Position numbers and translations under genes: made by a program
Notes under the pieces: model-generated
Seen by the model: the letters and a program-made list of their open reading frames with translations, nothing else
Told to the model about the DNA's origin: nothing
The model's database searches: none
Source: an uncultured Lachnospiraceae bacterium
GTDB lineage: Bacteria; Bacillota; Clostridia; Lachnospirales; Lachnospiraceae
DNA length: 59,245 nucleotides
Assembly: GCA_910587095.1 (NCBI GenBank)
Contig: CAJUMJ010000026.1
Location: 1 to 59,245 of the forward strand
Direction: 5' to 3'
In this document: in pieces, positions 8,446-16,265 of the stretch
Layout: each line of letters opens with the position of its first letter
How positions within the stretch are numbered: position 1 is the stretch's first letter

Positions 8446-9739
8446 ATGGTATCGAGCCGGAGAGGATATCCGGGAGCAGGTACAGCAGGCGGTAGATACG
8501 GGTAATTTTACGGATTTGGGAAAGAACATCGGCGATACGGTGAACGAAACCATAAACCGGACCATGCGGGAAGTTGGCCGCACGGTCGGGACGGTGGGGG
8601 AGAGCGTGAACCGGGCGGTCAACGGTGTGGGAAACGGCATAGGGCGCGCGGTGGAGTCGGTAGGCGAGAGCATTAGCCAGGCGTCGGGTGTTTTGGGCAA
8701 AAGCGCCGGCTATGGCGCGCCGGGAGGCTTTGGCGGGAGCGCGGGTCAGGCGCCGGTAAGCCCCTACGCCGCCAGCCCACTGTATAAACGTCCAAACAAA
8801 CGGCCGGATACCAGATTGTTCCAGAGCACGCCGAAAGGCACCGTGTCCGGAGTGATGTGTATGGGAGCAGGTTTCGGCATGATGGGAATATCCGGGCTTG
8901 CGCTGATTGGTTCGATAGGTGAAATGGTTCTCTACTCGAAATCTGTGATCCCGGTGATTATATCGGGGATTTTTACCGCGGCGGGCCTGTGGCTTGGCTG
9001 TCATGGGTCGAGGCTCTCGGGACGCGCAAAGCGCTATAAGAGATACGTGGGCATGGTGAAGGATAAGCTCTACTGTTCCATTCAGGAGATGGCGCAGCGG
9101 ACGGGAAAAAGCGAGCGCTTCATTGTGAAGGACTTACGGCAGATGATTCATTTGGGTATGTTTAAACAGGCGCATCTGGATCGGAAGGAGACATGTCTGA
9201 TCGCCAGTGACGCGATGTACGACCAGTATATGCTTGTCCAGAAGGATTACGAAGAGCAGCAAAGAAGGCTCGAGCGGGAAAAGCTGGAAGGCGAGCGGAA
9301 AAAACAGGAGAGAGAGCGGCTTGGCGGGGCTGCGGAGGTAATTGAGGAAGGAAAAAGCTATGTGCGTCTGATCAGGCAGTGCAACGACGAGATTCCCGGA
9401 GAGAAAATGTCGGATAAGCTTGATCGTCTTGAACTTTTGGTCACGAGGATTTTCGACCAGGTGGAGAAGGAGCCGGAGCTTGCGCCGGAACTTCGCAAAA
9501 TGCTAAGCTTTTATCTGCCTACCACGAAAAAGCTCCTGGAGGCGTACCGTGATCTGGACGCTCAAAAGCTTGATCTGTCAAATGTCGCGCAGACAAAGAA
9601 GGAGATTGAGTCGGCGGTTGACAATATCAACGGGGCCTTTGAGAAATTCCTGGATGAACTTTTCCGGGAGAAAGCGTGGGATATCCAGTCGGATATCTCG
9701 GTGTTACATACGATGATGAAACAGGACGGACTGCTTTAA
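8432..9739 (+). CDS. XpaC-like protein (5-bromo-4-chloroindolyl phosphate hydrolysis family)
   Basis: This is a 435-aa membrane protein. It starts at the ATG at 8432 inside the end of the preceding gene; the longer in-frame version would overlap DUF3048 by 100 bases and adds non-conserved residues. The N-terminal 85 residues contain repeated Gly/Val/Ser amphipathic units (VGESVNRAVNGVGNGIGRAV type). A Gly/Pro-rich linker follows, then two membrane segments at about 139-190. The cytoplasmic part has a helix-turn-helix-like stretch (MAQRTGKSERFIVKDLRQM) and a long coiled coil. This organisation, next to a TelA homologue, fits the XpaC family, whose biochemical role is unclear. Confidence 0.8.
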   Translation: MDRNEWYRAGEDIREQVQQAVDTGNFTDLGKNIGDTVNETINRTMREVGRTVGTVGESVNRAVNGVGNGIGRAVESVGESISQASGVLGKSAGYGAPGGFGGSAGQAPVSPYAASPLYKRPNKRPDTRLFQSTPKGTVSGVMCMGAGFGMMGISGLALIGSIGEMVLYSKSVIPVIISGIFTAAGLWLGCHGSRLSGRAKRYKRYVGMVKDKLYCSIQEMAQRTGKSERFIVKDLRQMIHLGMFKQAHLDRKETCLIASDAMYDQYMLVQKDYEEQQRRLEREKLEGERKKQERERLGGAAEVIEEGKSYVRLIRQCNDEIPGEKMSDKLDRLELLVTRIFDQVEKEPELAPELRKMLSFYLPTTKKLLEAYRDLDAQKLDLSNVAQTKKEIESAVDNINGAFEKFLDELFREKAWDIQSDISVLHTMMKQDGLL

Positions 9740-9760
9740 CGGAATAGAAGGGAGACGGGT

Positions 9761-10909
9761 ATGAGCGAATTGGATTTGATGGAACAGAAAGCGCCTGCAC
9801 TTGTATTTGGAGAGGTGGAGGATGCGGTGAAGGACAAGCAGCCTTTGGCGGATACGGCTAAAGAGGTGGAAAAGGCTTTGGACGACTCGATCCTGACGGA
9901 CGAGGAGAGAAGGCAGGTGGACGAGTTCGCGAAGCAGATCGATCTGCACAACTCTACGGCAATTTTGCAGTACGGCGTCGGAACGCAGAAGAAGATGGCG
10001 GACTTTTCGGGAAGCGCGCTGGAAAACGTAAAGACAAAGGATCTGGGAGAGGTGGGAGAAATGCTCTCCAATGTGGTGACCCAGCTCAAGGACTTCGACG
10101 AGGAGGAGAAGGGGTTTCTCGGTATCTTCAAAAAACCGGGCAACAAGCTGGAGGCCATGAAGACGAAGTACTCCAAGGCGGAATCAAATATCAACAAAAT
10201 ATGCGAGGCGCTTGAGGGCAATCAGGTGCAGCTTCTCAAAGATATCTCTATTCTGGATAAGATGTATGACCTGAACCTGACCTATTTTAAAGAGCTTTCC
10301 ATGTATATACTGGCGGGCAAGAAAAAGCTTGCGGAGACGAGAGACACGGAGCTTGTGCAGCTTTTGGAGAAAGCGAAGGCGAGCGGACTTCCGGAAGACG
10401 CGCAGGCGGCGAGAGATATGGAAGCGCTCTGCGACCGTTTTGAGAAAAAACTGCATGATCTGGAGCTGACGAGAATGGTTTCCATCCAGACGGCGCCCCA
10501 GATCAGGCTTGTGCAGAGCAGCGATACGATGATGGTTGAGAAAATCCAGTCCACAATTGTGAATACCATTCCTCTCTGGAAGAGCCAGATGGTGCTTGCG
10601 CTTGGGGTCAATCACGCGCAGCAGGCAGCCAAGGCGCAGAGGGAAGTGTCCGACATGACCAACGAGCTGCTCCGCAAAAACGCCGAGGTGCTGAAAGTCT
10701 CCGCGATAGAGAGCGCCAGGGAATCCGAGCGCGGTATTATCGATATGGAGACGCTAAAGAATACGAACGCGAGTCTGATTTCCACGCTGGATGAGGTGAT
10801 GAAAATCCAGGCTGACGGAAGGGAGAAGAGAAGAGCTGCGGAGGAAGAGATGCGGCTGATGGAAAACGAACTCAAGTCGAAGCTTTTGGAGATCAGCGAA
10901 AGGAAATAA
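9761..10909 (+). CDS. Toxic anion resistance protein TelA family
   Basis: This is a 382-aa, almost entirely alpha-helical cytoplasmic protein of the TelA/KlaA/YaaN family (tellurite or toxic-anion resistance). Recognisable family features are the long helical bundle with FLGIFKKPGNKLEAMKTKY and the late segment RLVQSSDTMMVEKIQSTI followed by IPLWKSQMVLALG. The substrate and mechanism are not known. XpaC and TelA genes usually occur as a pair, as here with only 21 bases between them, so they probably act together in envelope stress. The ATG at 9761 follows AAGGGAG. Confidence 0.9.
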   Translation: MSELDLMEQKAPALVFGEVEDAVKDKQPLADTAKEVEKALDDSILTDEERRQVDEFAKQIDLHNSTAILQYGVGTQKKMADFSGSALENVKTKDLGEVGEMLSNVVTQLKDFDEEEKGFLGIFKKPGNKLEAMKTKYSKAESNINKICEALEGNQVQLLKDISILDKMYDLNLTYFKELSMYILAGKKKLAETRDTELVQLLEKAKASGLPEDAQAARDMEALCDRFEKKLHDLELTRMVSIQTAPQIRLVQSSDTMMVEKIQSTIVNTIPLWKSQMVLALGVNHAQQAAKAQREVSDMTNELLRKNAEVLKVSAIESARESERGIIDMETLKNTNASLISTLDEVMKIQADGREKRRAAEEEMRLMENELKSKLLEISERK

Positions 10910-10916
10910 GCAATTC

Positions 10917-11903
10917 ATGAAATGGATGAAATTCAGAATAAAGACTGTCGTGGAGGCGGAGGACGTGATCATCAGCGAACTCTACGACAGAGGGCTTGAG
11001 GGGGCACAGATCGAGGATAAAGTGCCCCTGACGGCATTGGATAAAGAGCAGATGTTTGTAGATATCCTTCCTGAGACGGGTGAGGACGACGGCATTGCGT
11101 ATTTGAGCTTTTTTGCGGAGGAGAAGGAGGACGGCAGCCTTGATCTTGGAGGGACGCCTTCCGATAAGGAGCAGGTTCTTTTGAAAATTGAGGAGGCGCT
11201 CTCGGAGGTTCGCGCGTTTATGGAGATCGGGGAGGGCGCCGTCGAGGTGTCCGAAACCGAAGATATTGACTGGATCAACAATTGGAAACAATATTTTCAT
11301 CAGTTTTACATAGACGATCTTCTTGTAATACCTTCCTGGGAGGAGGTAAAGCCGGAGGATCAGGACAAAAAGATTTTGCATATCGATCCGGGAACGGCTT
11401 TCGGCACGGGGATGCACGAGACGACAAGACTCTGTATCGGACAGATCAAAAAATACGTGACGCCGGATACAGAGCTTCTCGATGTGGGGACGGGCAGCGG
11501 CATCCTCTCCATTATCGCGCTCATGTACGGGGCGAAACATGCCGTCGGCACGGATCTGGATGTGTGCGCGGTGGAGGCCGTAGCGCAGAACAAGGAGGCC
11601 AACGAAATTCCGGAGGGAGATTTCGAGCTGCTGATAGGCAATGTCATCACGGAGAAGGAAGTGCAGGATACGGTCGGCCGCGAGCGCTACGATATTGTGG
11701 CGGCGAATATTCTGGCGGATGTTCTTGTGCCGCTTACGCCGGTCGCGGCGCGCTGTTTAAAGCCGGGCGGCGTCTATGTCACTTCGGGTATTATTGAGGG
11801 AAAGGAAGGGCTGGTAATACAGGCTATGGAAGCGGCCGGACTCACGGTTTTGGAGGTGGAGTGTCTTGGCGAGTGGCGGTCTGTGACGGCCAGGAAAATA
11901 TGA
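10917..11903 (+). CDS. prmA: Ribosomal protein L11 methyltransferase PrmA
   Basis: This SAM-dependent enzyme trimethylates ribosomal protein L11. The 328-aa protein has the PrmA N-terminal substrate-recognition domain, then HIDPGTAFGTGMHETTRLC and the SAM motif LLDVGTGSGILSI. The catalytic-region motif is VAANILADVLVPL. The start at 10917 (MKWMKF) is 7 bases after telA; another in-frame ATG nine bases on is also possible. The stop codon overlaps the start of the VanZ-like gene as ATGA. Confidence 0.96.
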   Translation: MKWMKFRIKTVVEAEDVIISELYDRGLEGAQIEDKVPLTALDKEQMFVDILPETGEDDGIAYLSFFAEEKEDGSLDLGGTPSDKEQVLLKIEEALSEVRAFMEIGEGAVEVSETEDIDWINNWKQYFHQFYIDDLLVIPSWEEVKPEDQDKKILHIDPGTAFGTGMHETTRLCIGQIKKYVTPDTELLDVGTGSGILSIIALMYGAKHAVGTDLDVCAVEAVAQNKEANEIPEGDFELLIGNVITEKEVQDTVGRERYDIVAANILADVLVPLTPVAARCLKPGGVYVTSGIIEGKEGLVIQAMEAAGLTVLEVECLGEWRSVTARKI

Positions 11904-12430
11904 GAAAAGCGGAAGAGAAATTCAGTATCGTGTTACTTAGAAATCTGGCGGGTGTGCTGGCGATCGTGTGGATGTGCGTGATCTTTGCCTTCTCCGCTCA
12001 GACCAAGGAGGAATCCAGCGTTGTGAGCGAGAGCTTCACCTACCGCATGGTCAGTTCCACAAAGTTTTTCTTTCACTGGGACATGAGCGACGAGCGAGTG
12101 AGGGAGATTGCCAATGCCATAGAGGGGTTTGTCAGAAAGGCGGCCCACATGACGGAGTACGGTATTTTGTCCGTTCTTCTCTATATATGGATTGGTCAGT
12201 GGGAGATGAGTTTCCTGCGAAGGGGCGGGACGGCCGCCGGTGCGGCCGCCGTCTATGCCGCCACGGACGAGTTTCATCAGCTTTTTGTAGCCGGGCGTTC
12301 GGGGCGGTTTTCGGACGTATGCATTGACAGTGCGGGCGCTCTTGCGGGAGTGGTCGTATTTATGCTGTTTGTGAAGATTGTGAAGTATGTACGGGCAAAA
12401 CGCGAAAAGCACAGGGAGCGGGAAATGTAA
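11900..12430 (+). CDS. VanZ-like family membrane protein
   Basis: This is a 176-aa membrane protein of the VanZ-like superfamily. The start used here is the ATG at 11900, overlapping the prmA stop as ATGA; the open frame extends 13 codons upstream inside prmA without support. Hydrophobic segments are visible near the N-terminus and in the C-terminal half. The VanZ-type signature is present (ATDEFHQLFVAGRSGRFSDV then DSAGALAG). In enterococci VanZ gives low teicoplanin resistance, but most homologues have no known role, so resistance should not be assumed. Confidence 0.85.
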   Translation: MRKAEEKFSIVLLRNLAGVLAIVWMCVIFAFSAQTKEESSVVSESFTYRMVSSTKFFFHWDMSDERVREIANAIEGFVRKAAHMTEYGILSVLLYIWIGQWEMSFLRRGGTAAGAAAVYAATDEFHQLFVAGRSGRFSDVCIDSAGALAGVVVFMLFVKIVKYVRAKREKHREREM

Positions 12431-12577
12431 TATTTAAAAGTCAGCGGCGGTTTTTTGAATTGAAATAGCAAACTGGACGGGAACATCGTAAGTTTCCGCC
12501 TCCTCTTTTAAAATAACAGTTGATATATAATGGCGATGATGACGCGCGGTAAAAACAGGACGAACGGAGTTTGACAT

Positions 12578-13315
12578 ATGTATCAGTTTTTTGTGGAACC
12601 GTCACAGATTCAGGGGAACAAAATCATCATAACGGGCAGCGACGTCAACCATATGAAAAATGTCCTGCGCATGAAAACAGGCGAGGAGATCGCGGTTAAG
12701 AACGGCGTGGACGGGAAAGAATATCGCTGTGGCATTGAGGAATTTACGCAGGATCAGGTTGTATGCTCTCTTCGCTTTATCAGGGAGGAGGGGGTGGAGC
12801 TGCCTTCCGAAATTTATCTCTTTCAGGGCATCCCCAAGGCGGACAAGATGGAATGGATTGTTCAGAAAGCCGTGGAGCTGGGCGTTTATGAGATCATTCC
12901 GGTGGCGGTTAAACGGTGCGTGGTAAAACTGGACGAAAAAAAGGCGCAGGCGAAGGTGAACCGCTGGCAGGGGATCGCGGAGGCGGCGGCCAAACAGTGT
13001 AAGAGAGGGAAGATTCCCGTGGTGAGGCCGCCTATGAGTATGAAGGAAGCGGCGGCATATGCGGCGAAAAAGGATATAAAGCTTATTCCCTATGAGCTGG
13101 CGAAGGACATGGCGCGCACAAGGGAGAAAATAGAGGCGATACGGCCCGGACAGAGCGTGGCGGTCTTTATCGGCCCCGAGGGCGGCTTTGAGGAGAGCGA
13201 GGTGGAAACCGCGCTCGGCGCAGGAATAGAGCCGATCACGCTCGGGAAACGGATACTGCGCACGGAGACTGCAGGTCTTACGGTGTTGTCGTGGCTTATG
13301 TACCATTTGGAATAG
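12578..13315 (+). CDS. rsmE: 16S rRNA m3U1498 methyltransferase RsmE
   Basis: RsmE methylates N3 of U1498 in 16S rRNA near the decoding centre. The 245-aa protein has a PUA-like N-terminus (HMKNVLRMKTGEEI) and a SPOUT C-terminal domain. Its cofactor knot is seen as FIGPEGGFEESE, then LGKRILRTETAG. In many bacteria rsmE follows prmA, as it does here with only the VanZ-like gene between. The ATG at 12578 has a CGGAG site. Confidence 0.95.
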   Translation: MYQFFVEPSQIQGNKIIITGSDVNHMKNVLRMKTGEEIAVKNGVDGKEYRCGIEEFTQDQVVCSLRFIREEGVELPSEIYLFQGIPKADKMEWIVQKAVELGVYEIIPVAVKRCVVKLDEKKAQAKVNRWQGIAEAAAKQCKRGKIPVVRPPMSMKEAAAYAAKKDIKLIPYELAKDMARTREKIEAIRPGQSVAVFIGPEGGFEESEVETALGAGIEPITLGKRILRTETAGLTVLSWLMYHLE

Positions 13316-13373
13316 AAATACATATTATAATCTTATACAAGAGATAGATATTTTCAGGAAAGGAAAAACGGCA

Positions 13374-14528
13374 ATGGAGGTATATCTGGATAACTCCGCG
13401 ACCACCGCCTGTTTCACGGAGGCTGCGAAACTGATGCACAAAATTATGTGCGAAGATTACGGGAATCCTTCCAGCCTGCACCGTAAAGGAGTGGAGGCTG
13501 AAACCTACCTAAGATATGCGAACGAGACGTTTGCCACTCTTTTAAAAGCGAATGAGAAGGAAATATTTTTTACCTCCGGAGGAACGGAGTCCGACAATAT
13601 TGCGATCATCGGCGCGGCCATGGCAAACCACAGAAGCGGCCGGCATCTGATCACCACGAAAATTGAGCATCCGGCTGTATTGCAGCCCATGGCTTATCTG
13701 GAAAACCAGGGCTTTGAAGTGACGTATCTTAGCGTGGATCGCGAGGGGAGAATCTCTCTGCAGGAACTGGAGGAGGCTGTCAGGCCGGATACGATTCTCG
13801 TTTCGATCATGCACACAAACAATGAAATCGGCAGTATACAACCCATTGCGGAGGCAGGTGCGCTTATAAAAAGGAAAAACCCGAACACGCTTTTCCATGT
13901 GGACGCGGTGCAGGGCTTCGGCAAGGTACGGTTTTATCCGAGGAGAATGCATATCGACATGTTAAGCGCAAGCGGTCATAAGGTTCATGGCCCCAAAGGG
14001 ATCGGTCTTCTGTATATGCGGGACGGGGCGAAGGTGAGTCCGATTATGTACGGAGGCGGCCAGCAGCGCGGCATACGTTCCGGCACGGAAAATCTGCCCG
14101 GCATAGCGGGCTTCGCCAAAGCTGCAGAGCTGGTGTATCAGGATTTGGATCATGATGTGGAGCGGTTTTACGGTTTGCGGAAGATGCTGACCGAAAGGAT
14201 AAGCCGGATGGATGACGTGACGATTAACGGCTGTCCGGGCAGAGAGGGGGCCTGTCATATCGTGAGCGCCTCCTTCCGGGGGGTTCGCAGCGAGGTACTT
14301 TTACATGCTCTGGAGGATAAGGGAATTTATGTTTCCGCCGGAAGCGCCTGCGCCGCCCACAAACCGCAGCCCTCGGCTACCCTCAGAGCCGTCGGCGTGG
14401 AGAAAGAGCTTCTGGAATCCACGATCCGTTTCAGCCTTTCCGGTTTTAACACGGAGGAGGAGATCGATTACACCTGTCGTAATCTGGAAGAGATCGTGCC
14501 GATGCTCAGAAGGTACACAAGACATTAA
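13374..14528 (+). CDS. Cysteine desulfurase (NifS/IscS family), probable ThiI partner
   Basis: This PLP enzyme moves sulfur from cysteine onto its own active-site Cys as persulfide. The 384-aa protein has the fold-type I motifs: FTSGGTESDN, HVDAVQGFGK, the PLP Lys in SASGHKVHGPKG, and the sulfur-carrying Cys in SAGSACAAHKP. It stands immediately before thiI. The same pairing occurs in Bacillus (NifZ-ThiI), where the desulfurase feeds 4-thiouridine synthesis, so that role is the best inference. It could also serve other sulfur acceptors. A hairpin with a U run separates it from thiI. Confidence 0.93.
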   Translation: MEVYLDNSATTACFTEAAKLMHKIMCEDYGNPSSLHRKGVEAETYLRYANETFATLLKANEKEIFFTSGGTESDNIAIIGAAMANHRSGRHLITTKIEHPAVLQPMAYLENQGFEVTYLSVDREGRISLQELEEAVRPDTILVSIMHTNNEIGSIQPIAEAGALIKRKNPNTLFHVDAVQGFGKVRFYPRRMHIDMLSASGHKVHGPKGIGLLYMRDGAKVSPIMYGGGQQRGIRSGTENLPGIAGFAKAAELVYQDLDHDVERFYGLRKMLTERISRMDDVTINGCPGREGACHIVSASFRGVRSEVLLHALEDKGIYVSAGSACAAHKPQPSATLRAVGVEKELLESTIRFSLSGFNTEEEIDYTCRNLEEIVPMLRRYTRH

Positions 14529-14532
14529 TAAG

Positions 14533-14556
14533 AGGGGCATAGCTGCCCCTTTTTAT
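14533..14556 (+). terminator. Intrinsic terminator or attenuator between the desulfurase gene and thiI
   Basis: AGGGGCA and TGCCCCT form a perfect 7-bp stem with a TAGC loop, followed by TTTTT. The hairpin sits 5-28 bases after the desulfurase stop and 13 bases before the thiI start. It would reduce read-through into thiI. Confidence 0.7.
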
Positions 14557-14568
14557 GGAGGAATTCAT

Positions 14569-15750
14569 ATGTACAAGTCATTTCTGATCAAATATGCGGA
14601 AATCGGTGTGAAAGGGAAAAACCGTTACCTGTTTGAGGAGGCTTTGGTCAAACAGATCAAATACGCATTGAAGAAAGCGGATGGGGAGTTCGCAGTGAGA
14701 CGAACGGACGGGCGTATTTATGTAGACGCCCTTTCGGAGTTTGATTATGAGGAGACGGTGGATAGCCTCAAAAAAGTATTCGGTATTTCCGGCATCTGTC
14801 CCGTGGTTTATATGGAGGACGAGGGTTTTGGGAAGCTTGCGCAGGATGTAGTCCGCTATATCGGCGACGTGTACCCGGACAAGCGCAAAAGCTTTAAGGT
14901 GGCGGCGAGGCGGGCGCGGAAAAACTATCCTCTTAACTCCATGGAGATGAACATGGAGCTGGGCGGCGTGATTCTGGACGCCTACCCGGAAATGCATGTG
15001 GATGTGCACAAGCCGGACATCCTTTTGAATGTGGAAGTGCGGGACAAGATTTATCTCTACTCGGAGATCATACCGGGGCCCGGAGGTATGCCGGTGGGAA
15101 CTGGTGGAAAAGCGATGCTGCTTCTCTCCGGCGGAATCGATTCCCCGGTGGCGGGCTGGATGATTGCCAAGAGAGGCGTGAAAATTGACGCCGTATACTT
15201 CCATGCGCCGCCTTATACAAGTGACCGTGCGAAGCAGAAGGTGGTCGATCTGGCAAAAAAGGTGGCGGCCTACGCGGGCCCTGTCTGGCTGCATGTCATC
15301 AACTTTACGGATATCCAGCTTTATATCTATGACAAATGCCCGCATGACGAGCTGACCATCATTATGCGCCGCTATATGATGCGCATTGCGGAGCATATCG
15401 CGAAGGAGACGGATTGCCTTGGGTTAATCACGGGGGAAAGCATAGGCCAGGTGGCGTCTCAGACCATGGCGAGTCTGGCGGCTACCAACGAGGTGTGCAC
15501 CATGCCTGTCTACAGGCCGCTGATCGGCTTTGACAAGATGGAAATCGTGGAGATTGCGGAGAAGATAGACAGCTATGAGACGTCTATTCTGCCTTACGAG
15601 GATTGCTGTACGATTTTTGTGGCCAAGCATCCCGTCACAAAACCGAATTTGAATATCATAAGGAGACATGAACAGAATTTGGAAGAAGGGATTGACGAGC
15701 TGGTGAAGCGGGCTCTCGAGACGGAAGAAGTGATTGTTGTACATGATTAA
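14569..15750 (+). CDS. thiI: tRNA 4-thiouridine synthase ThiI
   Basis: ThiI adenylates U8 of tRNA and inserts sulfur to give s4U; in some bacteria it also serves thiamine biosynthesis. The 393-aa protein begins at the ATG at 14569 with a strong GGAGG site; the open frame runs 88 codons further upstream into the preceding gene and is not used. The order is an N-terminal ferredoxin-like/THUMP region (about 1-165), then the PP-loop SGGIDSPVAGWM (about 185-196) and the AANH domain. It stops without a rhodanese domain, the usual Firmicute form, which relies on a partner desulfurase. Confidence 0.96.
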   Translation: MYKSFLIKYAEIGVKGKNRYLFEEALVKQIKYALKKADGEFAVRRTDGRIYVDALSEFDYEETVDSLKKVFGISGICPVVYMEDEGFGKLAQDVVRYIGDVYPDKRKSFKVAARRARKNYPLNSMEMNMELGGVILDAYPEMHVDVHKPDILLNVEVRDKIYLYSEIIPGPGGMPVGTGGKAMLLLSGGIDSPVAGWMIAKRGVKIDAVYFHAPPYTSDRAKQKVVDLAKKVAAYAGPVWLHVINFTDIQLYIYDKCPHDELTIIMRRYMMRIAEHIAKETDCLGLITGESIGQVASQTMASLAATNEVCTMPVYRPLIGFDKMEIVEIAEKIDSYETSILPYEDCCTIFVAKHPVTKPNLNIIRRHEQNLEEGIDELVKRALETEEVIVVHD

Positions 15751-15756
15751 AAAATG

Positions 15757-15809
15757 CAGGGAGATGATCTCTGCCGCCGTGTTTTGTCCGGTGTGAAATC
15801 ATCTCCCTG
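15757..15809 (+). terminator. Large stem-loop after thiI
   Basis: CAGGGAGATGAT (15757-15768) and ATCATCTCCCTG (15798-15809) are a perfect 12-bp inverted repeat with a 29-base loop, 7 bases after the thiI stop. There is no U tract. It may stop transcription weakly or protect the 3' end. Confidence 0.5.
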
Positions 15810-15838
15810 TACCAGTACATCGAAGAATAAGTAATCGG

Positions 15839-15919
15839 CCATATGACTTGCCTGAATTTCCATCTGCTGCGTTGTCGTCAATCGACGTAGCCACCGCTAC
15901 GCCTTAAAGCGGAAACCTG
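15839..15919. repeat. TIR-bounded small non-coding element, copy 2 (degraded)
   Basis: The stretch from CCATATGACTTGCCTGAATT through CATCTGCTGCGTTGTCGTC to about GCGGAAACCTGA matches the reverse complement of 3-113 along most of its length. The far arm is decayed. It lies just past the 3' end of the minus-strand HPr-like gene. Confidence 0.5.
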
Positions 15920-15930
15920 AACCTGTGAAA

Positions 15931-16161
15931 TTAAATGAGGTAAGGCTTCAGAACTTCCATGATCTCGTCCGCGCCATCCTCGGCATGGATGTTTAAGTCG
16001 ATGGGTTTAGAGAGATCTAAACTAAAGATGCCCATGATGGATTTTGCATCGATAACGTATCTGCCGGATACCAAGTCAAAATCATAGTCAAACTTTGTGA
16101 TATCGTTTACGAAAGATTTAACCTTATCGATAGAATTTAAAGAAATTTGTACGGTTTTCAT
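15931..16161 (-). CDS. HPr-like protein without the phosphorylatable His
   Basis: This 76-aa protein has the HPr fold signature in its second half (AKSIMGIFSLDLSKPIDL, then DGADEIMEVL). The serine of KSIMG (Ser41) corresponds to HPr Ser46, the HPrK site. The first half lacks the HARPA motif, and the position of the catalytic His is an Ile/Asp (about residues 11-12). It therefore cannot act as a normal PTS phosphocarrier. A regulatory, Crh-like role is inferred. It has a strong AAGGAGGG site and is transcribed alone against its neighbours. Confidence 0.85.
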   Translation of the reverse strand: MKTVQISLNSIDKVKSFVNDITKFDYDFDLVSGRYVIDAKSIMGIFSLDLSKPIDLNIHAEDGADEIMEVLKPYLI

Positions 16162-16265
16162 AGCGGAATTCCCTCCTTGTCATATTTATGTCCACTCGCT
16201 CTTATACTAAATGTTGGAAACGGAAAAGTCAATGATCAAACAATACAAAAAACGCGGAGATTACT

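Noticed and set aside
7234..10909. Tellurite-resistance island acquired by transfer
   Set aside because: Base composition looks like the neighbours, no mobile genes flank it, and TelA/XpaC pairs are common chromosomal genes in Firmicutes.
11861..11899. Upstream extension of the VanZ-like gene
   Set aside because: The added codons lie inside prmA and lack a ribosome site; the ATG at 11900 overlaps the prmA stop in the usual coupled form.
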